Assembly (NCBI RefSeq): GCF_003952725.1
Contig: NZ_CP032509.1
Span: 1,264,001 to 1,328,000 of the forward strand
Reading direction: 5' to 3'
Length of the DNA: 64,000 bases
Source of the DNA: Georhizobium profundi
GTDB lineage: Bacteria > Pseudomonadota > Alphaproteobacteria > Rhizobiales > Rhizobiaceae
Within the stretch, counting starts at the first letter, position 1. The number at the start of each line of letters is the position of its first letter. Below, piece after piece: positions 38,344 to 47,027 of the stretch. Made by a program: the position numbers and the translations under genes. The notes beneath the pieces were generated by a model. It worked only from the letters and a program-made list of their open reading frames with translations, had not been told where the DNA came from and made no database searches.

Positions 38344-39834
38344 TTATTCAATGGAAGTCTTCCCAATTACGTATGTATTTCCGTCGGCTACTGAAGTTAT
38401 TTGGCCGTTGAATGCAATCATTTGATCAGCCTCCGTCTGATCGAGCGATGAGAAGAGAACCTCTGCGCCGTACATCGCGAACAATTTCGGGTCATTTGAT
38501 AGTTTCACATCCCATAGGCTTGAAAACATATCGATGACCGGTTTGTAGATCGCGACTACGCCTCCCTCATTGGAGATCAACGACTCAACAGCGTTCGAAT
38601 TATAAGTCGACAGCTCGAATCCCAAGATGTTCGCCGTCGCAACTGTCCCCGTAGTAAACGCGATGTTGCTTCGGTTTCCTGAGCCCTCGAACAGGATTCG
38701 AGGAGCGCTGAACATTTCGATAAATGGAAAACTGGTGTCGGGAAATGCGATTTCGATCTGCGGCTGACCGTAAGCGACAATGTAAGCGTCTGCTAGGTTA
38801 ATTCCCTCAGTCCTTGCTATGTAAACCGGACTTCTTGTCTGACGGCGAATGGCGACACCGCCACCGGCGTAGGTTCCCAGATTGGTCGTGTCCAAATCAG
38901 TTGTAACAGTATCGGCCGTGACAGCGGTGACTTTAGCGATGAGCTGGGACAACTCTCTCATGCCATCGACATAAGCGAAAACCACTTCATCACCTATTTC
39001 AAGGCTGTGATCACTCAGCGTGAGTACTGCACTGCGGCTGCTTGTGACGTTGGAAAGGTGCCATTGGTCATGTGTCGGCAGGTAGCGAAAATCACAGTTT
39101 CCTTGCAAAGATATGTTGACGTTGCTTGTTGATCCGCGAATGACTTTGCCGAACTCCGAAACGAAGGGATGCGCATCATACCCTTCGACAACCGCAACCC
39201 GCCCCTTGTGGTAGCTGTTGTAGTAGGTGCAGTGGTCATGTTTGGCTGTCTCTTGACCAAACGCAATCCAGCAAGCCTCTGAAAAAAAGCCATCGGTCGC
39301 CACGTCGTTGAATTGGACGTTATCGCAAAACTGCGCATGCTCCAGCCGCGCAGCCTGCCATGCCGAGCGCGGCATGCGTTCACGGTCTCCGTGAAAGCCG
39401 ATGCCGTTCATCTCGTAGCCACGCGATCCGCTGAGGTCGAGCATCGGCTTGCCTTCGCATTCCCCGTACAAATGGCCTCCGCTCATTTTCCAGTTCCATG
39501 CGGTGATTGCGGTGGCGTCGACGGTATCGGTCAACCGCCATCTTCCTCCGGAAAAGCTCATCTCGATCGGAGCCTGCTGGCCTCCGCTCTGAGCCATCAA
39601 CTCGCGAAAGTATCGAAACATGGCGTTGATCGCGCCGGTATCATCCTGGATCCCGTCGCCGCGCCCTTGAAACTGGAAGGGAGAGAGTACGATCTCTGAT
39701 TGGGTTACCCTGCCAGGTGCGATTGCGCCGCTCTGCTGCTCAGCCGGAACAAGGGGCTGTGCTCTCGACACCGATGTGGAGGCAGCGAGGCATCCGGAAG
39801 CATATAGGAAGTTCCGTCGTGTCAGTTCTGTCAT
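38344..39834 (-). CDS. Tat-exported beta-helix-like protein, possible polysaccharide-acting enzyme
   Basis: A 496-residue protein. The N-terminus MTELTRRNFLYASGCLAAST is a twin-arginine signal (TRRNFL) with cleavage near SRA. The mature part shows the short-turn, Gly/Asn-rich repeats of right-handed parallel beta-helix proteins (FQFQGRGDGIQDDTGAINAM is the usual pectate-lyase-like opening; MSGGHLYGECEGKPMLDLSG and FCDNVQFNDVATDGFF follow). A role in trimming or degrading an exported polysaccharide is inferred from the fold and the adjoining polysaccharide genes; no catalytic residues can be assigned. ATG 39834 is used; the preceding codon is TTG. Confidence 0.72.
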   Translation of the reverse strand: MTELTRRNFLYASGCLAASTSVSRAQPLVPAEQQSGAIAPGRVTQSEIVLSPFQFQGRGDGIQDDTGAINAMFRYFRELMAQSGGQQAPIEMSFSGGRWRLTDTVDATAITAWNWKMSGGHLYGECEGKPMLDLSGSRGYEMNGIGFHGDRERMPRSAWQAARLEHAQFCDNVQFNDVATDGFFSEACWIAFGQETAKHDHCTYYNSYHKGRVAVVEGYDAHPFVSEFGKVIRGSTSNVNISLQGNCDFRYLPTHDQWHLSNVTSSRSAVLTLSDHSLEIGDEVVFAYVDGMRELSQLIAKVTAVTADTVTTDLDTTNLGTYAGGGVAIRRQTRSPVYIARTEGINLADAYIVAYGQPQIEIAFPDTSFPFIEMFSAPRILFEGSGNRSNIAFTTGTVATANILGFELSTYNSNAVESLISNEGGVVAIYKPVIDMFSSLWDVKLSNDPKLFAMYGAEVLFSSLDQTEADQMIAFNGQITSVADGNTYVIGKTSIE

Positions 39835-40094
39835 CAATCAATCCAGTGCGTAAGTCGTCATTTTGGGCGAAGTTGCAACTGGAACGGCGCTGATCAAAGC
39901 ACCCCTCAGCCGCCCAATACCTTGGAGATTTATTTCTTCCTGAAGGCCTTCACACCGTATCGCTCCGACGACGACTGGCCTCGCTGCGTCCATGCAGATA
40001 TGTCGGATTGCCCCTGCCCACGTCCAGCCTTGAGGGTAGAGACGAGCGCCACTTTTGTGTAACTAGGCGCAACCATGCCGCCAGGAGTTCCGAC

Positions 40095-40820
40095 TTGACC
40101 GATATCCCCTCCCTGCTTCAGCAGTTGCGACATGTGGTAGAGGGCTCCCTGCCAGCACTTCAGGAGAGACGGTTCGACATCACATGGAAGCCGGATGGCA
40201 GTCCTGTCACGGCTGCTGATGTGTATCTCGAAGATCTGATCCGAGATTGGCTGACCAACGCGCTTCCCGGCCTCTGTTTCATCGGCGAGGAGAGTTGGAC
40301 TCCCGATCTCGTGGTGGGGGACGAATGGGTCGCCGTGCTCGATCCTATCGATGGCACCGAGAATTTCTGCTCAGGCCTGAAGGAGTGGGGAACGTCCCTT
40401 TCCATCTGGCGCGGTGGAAAGCACGCAGGCAGCATGTTGCTGATGCCGGAACTCGGTGAGGGCATGACGTCGGGAGCGATCCCGCGTGTTCCCCGGTCGC
40501 GTATCGTCGGCTTCTCGTCATCATTCAACGACGCGATCGGACAAGGCCTCGCCGAAAATGCCGAGGGTCGGATCATGGGATGTGCCGTCTACAATCTTTT
40601 CAATGTCATTCGCGGCGCGTATGCGCGTTTTGTGAATCCGAAGGGTGCCTATAGCTGGGACTTGCTGGCTGGTGTCGCCCTTGCCGAAGAAGCCGGATGT
40701 GAGGTGATAATCGATGGTGAAGACTATGACGGACGCTTTCTCCAGCCAGGTAGGCGCTATCGCGTCGACATACGGCACCGATACGATTTTCATCCTGGGG
40801 AAGGGACCGTCCGTCGATGA
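40095..40820 (+). CDS. Inositol-monophosphatase-family phosphatase of the nonulosonate module
   Basis: A 241-residue Mg2+-dependent phosphatase of the IMPase/CysQ family: FIGEES near residue 56, the metal-binding DPIDGTENFCSG and the C-terminal AYSWDLLAG. I use a TTG start at 40095 because AGGAG lies 7 bases upstream and no ATG is suitably placed; the homologous part begins there. Its 3' end overlaps the next gene by 107 bp. Next to NeuB- and NeuA-like genes, it may dephosphorylate a sugar or nonulosonate phosphate; 3'-phosphoadenosine phosphate (made by the nearby sulfotransferase reaction) is another possible substrate. Confidence 0.82.
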   Translation: MTDIPSLLQQLRHVVEGSLPALQERRFDITWKPDGSPVTAADVYLEDLIRDWLTNALPGLCFIGEESWTPDLVVGDEWVAVLDPIDGTENFCSGLKEWGTSLSIWRGGKHAGSMLLMPELGEGMTSGAIPRVPRSRIVGFSSSFNDAIGQGLAENAEGRIMGCAVYNLFNVIRGAYARFVNPKGAYSWDLLAGVALAEEAGCEVIIDGEDYDGRFLQPGRRYRVDIRHRYDFHPGEGTVRR

Positions 40821-42261
40821 GATACCTGCCGAGGTATTCTCTGGATCTCTCGTCATCGGCGTCAATGACGCAGAGCGGATCTACCCCGCAGACATCTCGA
40901 TCTTTCATGCAGACTGGGTTGCCCAGGCCCTGCTCGAAAATGGCGCGCGGGCACAGCTTTATCTGACATCGACCGATTTTCGACCGGATCGCGGGCGCGT
41001 TTTGCGGGTTCCTCATGCGGAGCTGACGCAGGAGACGGCCGACCTGATGGTGCAGCGGCTGCTCTCCGACGAAGTCGTCATCGAGGATGTGCTCTTCATG
41101 TCGGCACTGCGCGTGGCCCGCGAAGTCGCGGATCAACGGGGCAGGCCGCAACAGGTCTATATGGTCGGCTTCGACTTCCGCCCGGAGCTTGGCTATGCCC
41201 ACCCGGCCGGCCGTCAGTTCACGGTCGGCGATGAAGTCGAGCGCGCGATGCGGATCGGGATGCAGGAGAACTACCTGCTGAACGCGCTCTACATGCTGCA
41301 GGGCACGGGACTTGAACTGAACCATGTCGGCAATCGTCCTTACTCGCGGCTGTCGGTCGATGAGCTGGTCGAGAGCTTCAGCCGGAACCGGAGTGGGGAC
41401 CATCACGAGCGCGATTGGTCCGTGAGTGTCGTCGCGGAGCTGACGACCAATCATTTCGGCGATCGCTTCAGGCTGGAACGCATGGTTCGTGCAGCGGCGG
41501 CTGCGGGAGCCGACTTCATCAAGGTTCAGAAGCGCGATGTGGAGAGCTTCTACAGCAAAGAGCAGCTGGCTGCTCCCTATCGCTCACCTTTCGGGACCAC
41601 CTTTGGTGATTACCGGCGCCAGCTCGAACTGGATGGTGATGATTTCACCTTCATTGCCGATCTCTGCAAGCAGCTTGAAATCCGCTGGTTCGCGTCGGTA
41701 CTCGATGAAGCGTCCTACAATTTCGTGCTGGACTTCAACCCGGCCCTGATCAAGCTCCCCTCAACCATCTCGGAGTACACGGACTATCTCGCGCGTGTTG
41801 CGGCCAGCACGGATCGCGGCATCGTGCTGTCCACCGGCATGACGGACAAGGCCTACGAAGAGTGGGTTCTGCAAACGTTCAAGGAGGCGCCGGAATTGTA
41901 CCTGATGCAGGCAAATTCCGCCTATCCGACCCCTGCGCGTGATTGCAATGTGGGCGTTGTGCGGCACTACAGTCGCCTGGCAAAATCCAACCCGCGCATC
42001 ATCCCAGCCTATTCCAGCCACGACGAAAACTGGTTCGGGTCAACACTTGCAGTGGCCGCCGGCGCACGCATGGTCGAAAAGCACGTCAAGTTCGGCAACA
42101 GTGAGTGGGCTCACTTCGACGCCGTTGCACTGGATCTGACGACGCCTCAGTTCCGCGAATATGTCGAAAAAATTCGCGAGGCTGAGATCATCGTTGGGTC
42201 GGAAGAGAAGTCAGTCGCTCCTAGCGAGCATCATAAATACCGGATAAAAAAAGGCTATTGA
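40714..42261 (+). CDS. Fusion of a glycosyltransferase-like domain and a NeuB-type nonulosonic acid synthase
   Basis: A 515-residue two-domain protein. Residues 1-230 contain TIFILGKGPSVDEIP, a short strand GVNDAERIYPADISIFHADW and VYMVGFDFRPE, a pattern like sialyltransferases of the CstII (GT42) type or DUF115 proteins. Residues 234-515 are a NeuB condensing domain: VVAELTTNHFGDRFRLERMV, AGADFIKVQKRDVESFYSKE and VAAGARMVEKHVKF, the last with the conserved Glu-Lys-His. The usual C-terminal SAF (antifreeze-like) domain of NeuB is missing. It would make a nonulosonic acid from a hexosamine and phosphoenolpyruvate and perhaps also bind or transfer it. The start (ATG 40714, GAGG upstream) is inside the previous gene. 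Confidence 0.85.
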   Translation: MVKTMTDAFSSQVGAIASTYGTDTIFILGKGPSVDEIPAEVFSGSLVIGVNDAERIYPADISIFHADWVAQALLENGARAQLYLTSTDFRPDRGRVLRVPHAELTQETADLMVQRLLSDEVVIEDVLFMSALRVAREVADQRGRPQQVYMVGFDFRPELGYAHPAGRQFTVGDEVERAMRIGMQENYLLNALYMLQGTGLELNHVGNRPYSRLSVDELVESFSRNRSGDHHERDWSVSVVAELTTNHFGDRFRLERMVRAAAAAGADFIKVQKRDVESFYSKEQLAAPYRSPFGTTFGDYRRQLELDGDDFTFIADLCKQLEIRWFASVLDEASYNFVLDFNPALIKLPSTISEYTDYLARVAASTDRGIVLSTGMTDKAYEEWVLQTFKEAPELYLMQANSAYPTPARDCNVGVVRHYSRLAKSNPRIIPAYSSHDENWFGSTLAVAAGARMVEKHVKFGNSEWAHFDAVALDLTTPQFREYVEKIREAEIIVGSEEKSVAPSEHHKYRIKKGY

Positions 42262-42263
42262 AC

Positions 42264-42992
42264 ATGCAAAAAGATACTCGCATTGTTGCCTTGATGATCG
42301 GGCGCGGCGGGAGTTCGCTGCCTGGCAAAAATGTGCTTCCTGTACACGATGTGCCGCTGCTGGTCTGGGCTGCTGCGGCAGCAAAGCGCAGTCGGTATAT
42401 CGGTCGGTACTACGTCAGTAGCGACGACGATGAAATTTTAGCGACGGCGGCACGAGCAGGGTACGTGCCGATCCGGCGACCTGCAGAGTTGAGTACGGCG
42501 ACTGCACAGAGCACTGATGCGGTACGGCATGCTATGGCCATCATTGAAGCAGAGGAGCCTGCTGATATTGTTGTTGTCCAGCATGCCAATGTCGGCACGA
42601 TAACTGAAAACATCATTGATGACTGTATTGAAGGTCTTATCAAAGACCCCTCATTGTCAGCAGTTGTTCCAAGTCACGAAAAGGCTGAGTACCATCCATA
42701 TAGGGGGAAGCGAGTCGATAAAGAGGGGCTTATGCTGCCATTTGTTGCAACCGAAGGTCCCGTTTCGGCAAACAGGCAAGATCTTCCAGTGTGTTTATAC
42801 TTTGATCATTCAATATGGGCAATTCGATCTCAGGCGATCAACGATCCCAATGGACAAGGGCCATGGCCATGTATGGGGCAGAGGATCAAGCCATATTTGA
42901 CGGAGGGTTGTCTCGATGTCCATGATCTTGAAGATTTGAAGAAGACAGAAGACTGGATCCTCCATCATAAGGTTGCGCGACCAGAGTGGTAA
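42264..42992 (+). CDS. CMP-nonulosonate (acylneuraminate) cytidylyltransferase, NeuA-like
   Basis: A 242-residue nucleotidyltransferase of the CMP-NeuAc/KDO synthetase family. The N-terminal nucleotide-binding loop reads GRGGSSLPGKN, one residue shorter than the usual GGSKGxPGKN, and is followed by YYVSSDDDEILATAARAG, VVVQHANVGTITENIIDDCI and FDHSIWAIRS. It would activate the NeuB product with CTP. ATG 42264 lies 9 bases behind AAAAAAGG and just after the NeuB stop. GC content falls visibly in this gene compared with its neighbours, a hint of a different origin. Confidence 0.83.
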   Translation: MQKDTRIVALMIGRGGSSLPGKNVLPVHDVPLLVWAAAAAKRSRYIGRYYVSSDDDEILATAARAGYVPIRRPAELSTATAQSTDAVRHAMAIIEAEEPADIVVVQHANVGTITENIIDDCIEGLIKDPSLSAVVPSHEKAEYHPYRGKRVDKEGLMLPFVATEGPVSANRQDLPVCLYFDHSIWAIRSQAINDPNGQGPWPCMGQRIKPYLTEGCLDVHDLEDLKKTEDWILHHKVARPEW

Positions 42993-43053
42993 CGTAATCA
43001 TTGCCCGACATCGCAATTTTATGACTTCGGGGCGGCAGCTAGATTTTCGTAGG

Positions 43054-46000
43054 CTAGATGACGTCTAGCTGCCTAAACTCTCGGAGTGGATCGTTTTGAA
43101 ATAGGTGAACCACTTCCTGCATGTAATGAGGATAGCGAGTGTTCATCACACTACGACCGGCAAGCTTCCATTTCATCACATCTGTCCCGAAGCTCGTGCT
43201 ACCTGCATGGCCTATGAAAACATTTGTAGCTGCCCCGACGAAATAGCCGGCGGCGCGAAGGCGCATACTGAAGTCGTTGTCCTCTCCTTGGCCAATTCCA
43301 AAGCTCAGCTCATCGTAAAGTCCGACGCAGTTTAAAGCGTTGCGGCGTATGTATGTGCAAAATCCATGGGCAACAGGCATCTCAACGAAAAACGGCGCTC
43401 TGCTCTTCACCTTGTTGTCGCGTGCGACAACCCAATGCAAGGGTTCATTCGATAGCTCACTCCCATCTGGGAATGGTATGCTGTAAATTGTTGCATTGTT
43501 TGACAAAGGGACGACCGCGGCGACTTTAGGATGGCAATATGCAGCATCTTGCAGACGCACAGCCCAGTCTGTGCAGGGAACGGTATCGCTATTTAGCAGA
43601 ATGATGTCATCGTCGCTCGCATACAGCATGCCAGAATTAACTGTGCCGCTGAAGCCAACATTTTCGCGATTTTCTAAGTAAGTGAAACCGAAGTTTTTTT
43701 CATAGTAAAGACATAGATCTTTCAGGCGCAAGTCCGGCCCGCGGTCCCATACAGTTATGACGCGATAGCTGTTTTCTGGCTGATGCTTCAACAATTGCTC
43801 AAAGCACAGCTGAGTGCCTTCATAGTCACCGTAAATCGGCAACACGACGCTAATGCGAGGGCGTACATCACGCGTAAGGCGGCGTGGATCTATGGGGATG
43901 GCGGCGCGTCCACGGCTAGACACATCATCAAAAATTTCTTTACTGAGATCGCGATCCCCCTTTAGCTGGTCTGATAAGAAGCCAGTTTTCATTCGTTGAA
44001 TTCGACCGCTCAAAAGACTTGCCAGCTGGTCGACATGATGACGCGTGGGTACTGTTTTATCTATTCCAATCAAATGATTATCAAAAAGACTGGCAATTTG
44101 GTGTCGATTGATGTTTTTTGGATAAGGGTCTTTGTAATCACTCCATATATATTGTCTTAGTGCAGCCAAAAAATGCGCCTCATCAACAATATGCTCACCA
44201 ACATCCTTACCATTTAGCTCTGATAGGCCCAATGTCAGCAGCGGTTTCTCTTTGAGAAGGCAGATCGAACTGGCTGTTGTTGAGATTGTTATACATATAT
44301 CGGCATTCTCGATAAGCTCATCGAGAGAGCTCTCACGTGCGATAAGAACAAACTCGGCGGACTGAGCTGTCTGTGAGGGGTGAGGGCGGAGAACAAGAAG
44401 CGCATCGGGAAACTTTGATGATACAATTCGACGGATATTGCTGAATGCATCGTCGGAGTTGTTGAACCAATTTACTCTCAGAGGATCCGGGGTAGGGCCG
44501 GTTACACCGGCTCCTGCGTCATTCCCGCCAATGACGAGTATCACAGGCCGGCGTTGATCTCGTGCCCGCCGGATAATGGCCAGATCAGACGTCTCCTTTT
44601 TCTGAAAAGCGGCGTAAGCTGCATTGGCTTGCTGAGAGCCGTACCATTCTTTGATTTGTGCAAAGCGGCTTTCGGTATGCTGTTCATCGCTGCTCTGAGC
44701 AGACACATGTTCGATTAGTCGAGCCCGGCTGGCCGTACCAAACTGGCCAATCGGGTCAATGCTGAATGTCCCCGGAAAGTGGCCCCGCTCGATGATCTGA
44801 TATTCGATACCGAGCTCTTCGCACAAATATATGAAAAGGCGGCTTTTCGGCGCGGTATTGCCCCAGATGAGGAACATTTTGACGCGGTGACGCACGAGTG
44901 CGTCTCGCCAGAACGCATAGACTCTCTGTATGCGCGAAAAGCATGCCTCCAGCTGGTCGCCTTCCGGGTAGTCCGTCTTCAGAAAGATTGCTTCAGAGCG
45001 GACCAGAAGCTGCAGCATTTTATCCGGCAAACCATCACATTCCGGCGCCGGAGCGTCGACGGGGATGTGGGAAGGCAGATGCAACATCGCGCGTTCAAGC
45101 AGAACGTTCGGGCAGGATCGCGTATGCAGGTATTCAACCGGCGGACCACCGGCCACGACGCAGGCGCTGGTTAATCCTTGCATGCCGAGTTCATGCTGGA
45201 GATTTGCCAGGCCCTCGTGCAAGGGCTCCAGGTTGCCCATCCAGCAGTTGATGATGATATCGATCGCGCCGTGCAGAGCCGTGTCCGCATCGGGAAAGAG
45301 GCTATGGGTGTTCGCCGCCTGAGAAATAGTGGCAATGCCCTTCGACGCGTTGACAGCGCGAGGAGCCGACAACGACTTGAGATAACTGACGAGAAGACGC
45401 CCCACATCTTCGCCGGGCTTCATCCTTAGGCTGTCTTCGGATGGGTGAGAGAGAAGTGCAGGCTCTAAGTTCCAGTCGCTACCGTCGAGCAGCGCGAAAG
45501 TCCCGCCGAGGATCGAAGTGATAAGACTGAAAACGCGTTCAACCGCATGAGCCATCTGGCCATTGCGCGTGACTGTTTCCTCGTTGAAGGAGGCTTGATG
45601 GATTGTGTCTGCAATCACGCCCGCCAATTGCGCGTCGATCCAGAAGCAGGTCCCAGCGAAAAAGGCCCAGTCGCGGCCAAGCGATCCTTTGCCCAACCCA
45701 ATCCTGTCCAAGAGCTGAACCAGTCGATCAGCGCTGCCCAGCTCAAAGTCCTGCCCGTTCAGCCAGAACTCGCGCGGACCCGCCATGAGAATCCGGGAAT
45801 TCGATCGGAACAGTTCAACGACGTCCTGCACGCGCTGTGGCGTGGCGGCGAGCGCATCGAACATCACGCGTCGCCACGTGTCAGGGTATTTGTTGCCCTT
45901 CTTGGAGTGCACCTTGCAGAAGAAGCGATAGTTGCGAGGCTTTACTCGGCGAACGGTTTCGAGAAAGGCGGCGACGTCTTGTCCGCGGTTCGGAACCTGG

Positions 46001-46974
46001 AAGATGTCGCGTGCCCGCGGGAACATCTCGGCGATACGGACGGGATCATGATCCGGTGAGCCTTCCGGAACGCTGATGATGATGTCGACATCTTCCGGAA
46101 AGTTCGCGACGAACCGCTGGAGATCGGGCACCGTGTCGAGATGATAGAGATGGATGAGGACGGCATAATCCTTGTTGCCGGTCGGCGCTTCGGCGTTGCG
46201 TCCACCCAGTCGAGCAGCGCCGGGCCACCAGGTGGGATGGCCATGGATCTCATAATGCAACAAGGGCAGGAGAGGTGACTGGCTCGCGTCCGGTGCTGCC
46301 TTGAGGTATCCCGCGGTATCGAACCACGGGCCGGGGTTGCGCTCCAACTCGTTGCCGATGCGCAGGTAGTGTTCCAGAGGGGAGAGGCCGGTCAGGGCGA
46401 CTTCGCCGTAGGTCGTCTCGTACCAGTTCTCGGAAAAGAACGGGCTTGAACGTAGCAGGATCGCTTGATCGACGCTGCCTAGCGGAACTTCGGAGCCATT
46501 GACCTCAATTTCAGAGCGCAGACAAACCGCAGCCGCGTGCATCAACGGGCCAAGCGCCGCAGCCAAATCGAAGAGGATGCCGGTATTTCGGCCGCCGTTT
46601 GGGACCCGGTGGGCGGTTCCACCAATGCAGATCGACACGTCGAGCCCGAGATCGAGCTGTGGCAGTTCACCATCGAAATGGCGGAGAAGATCGAGAGCGC
46701 CCCGAGGGTGAAACGTCCTCATGTCGAACTTGAAGCCGGTATTTGCCGGGCTGGTTACTCCCAAGAGCTTGTCGATGTCACCGCGCGGTTTATCGCTTGT
46801 GGTGCTGGCGATGTGAAAGCCATGCACAAACAAATCAAGCGTCAACGTCTCGTGCGGATTATCCCTGCAAAAGAGCCAGCCGTGGAGTTTGCCATCCTGG
46901 GACATGCCGTCGAAGTGGCCGCGCCACTTGGAGCCACCCTCAAGATTGGCAAGACCGCTGGTTACATGGACCAT
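43054..46974 (-). CDS. Very large multidomain glycosyltransferase (RgpF-like + capsule-type middle domain + GT2)
   Basis: A 1306-residue protein with at least three modules. N-terminal residues carry GWLFCRDNPHETLTLDLFVH, a short glycosyltransferase-associated domain. An RgpF (rhamnan synthesis F) module follows about residues 260-520 (VLIHLYHLDTVPDLQRFV, KVHSKKGNKYPDTWRR). The middle (about 640-1000) resembles capsule synthesis proteins (FLIWGNTAPKSRLFIYLCEE, ERGHFPGTFSIDPIGQ, LRPHPSQ). The C-terminal 260 residues are a GT2 fold with ISVVLPIYGDYEGTQLCFE and LLNSDTVPCTD (DxD-like). It probably makes several linkages of one surface glycan. ATG 46974 with GGAAGCG upstream is preferred over a TTG at 47031. 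Confidence 0.85.
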   Translation of the reverse strand: MVHVTSGLANLEGGSKWRGHFDGMSQDGKLHGWLFCRDNPHETLTLDLFVHGFHIASTTSDKPRGDIDKLLGVTSPANTGFKFDMRTFHPRGALDLLRHFDGELPQLDLGLDVSICIGGTAHRVPNGGRNTGILFDLAAALGPLMHAAAVCLRSEIEVNGSEVPLGSVDQAILLRSSPFFSENWYETTYGEVALTGLSPLEHYLRIGNELERNPGPWFDTAGYLKAAPDASQSPLLPLLHYEIHGHPTWWPGAARLGGRNAEAPTGNKDYAVLIHLYHLDTVPDLQRFVANFPEDVDIIISVPEGSPDHDPVRIAEMFPRARDIFQVPNRGQDVAAFLETVRRVKPRNYRFFCKVHSKKGNKYPDTWRRVMFDALAATPQRVQDVVELFRSNSRILMAGPREFWLNGQDFELGSADRLVQLLDRIGLGKGSLGRDWAFFAGTCFWIDAQLAGVIADTIHQASFNEETVTRNGQMAHAVERVFSLITSILGGTFALLDGSDWNLEPALLSHPSEDSLRMKPGEDVGRLLVSYLKSLSAPRAVNASKGIATISQAANTHSLFPDADTALHGAIDIIINCWMGNLEPLHEGLANLQHELGMQGLTSACVVAGGPPVEYLHTRSCPNVLLERAMLHLPSHIPVDAPAPECDGLPDKMLQLLVRSEAIFLKTDYPEGDQLEACFSRIQRVYAFWRDALVRHRVKMFLIWGNTAPKSRLFIYLCEELGIEYQIIERGHFPGTFSIDPIGQFGTASRARLIEHVSAQSSDEQHTESRFAQIKEWYGSQQANAAYAAFQKKETSDLAIIRRARDQRRPVILVIGGNDAGAGVTGPTPDPLRVNWFNNSDDAFSNIRRIVSSKFPDALLVLRPHPSQTAQSAEFVLIARESSLDELIENADICITISTTASSICLLKEKPLLTLGLSELNGKDVGEHIVDEAHFLAALRQYIWSDYKDPYPKNINRHQIASLFDNHLIGIDKTVPTRHHVDQLASLLSGRIQRMKTGFLSDQLKGDRDLSKEIFDDVSSRGRAAIPIDPRRLTRDVRPRISVVLPIYGDYEGTQLCFEQLLKHQPENSYRVITVWDRGPDLRLKDLCLYYEKNFGFTYLENRENVGFSGTVNSGMLYASDDDIILLNSDTVPCTDWAVRLQDAAYCHPKVAAVVPLSNNATIYSIPFPDGSELSNEPLHWVVARDNKVKSRAPFFVEMPVAHGFCTYIRRNALNCVGLYDELSFGIGQGEDNDFSMRLRAAGYFVGAATNVFIGHAGSTSFGTDVMKWKLAGRSVMNTRYPHYMQEVVHLFQNDPLREFRQLDVI

Positions 46975-47027
46975 AATGATCGCTTCCGTCTTTCGAATCA
47001 GCTTGGGAGGACTGATGAGGTTGCCCT

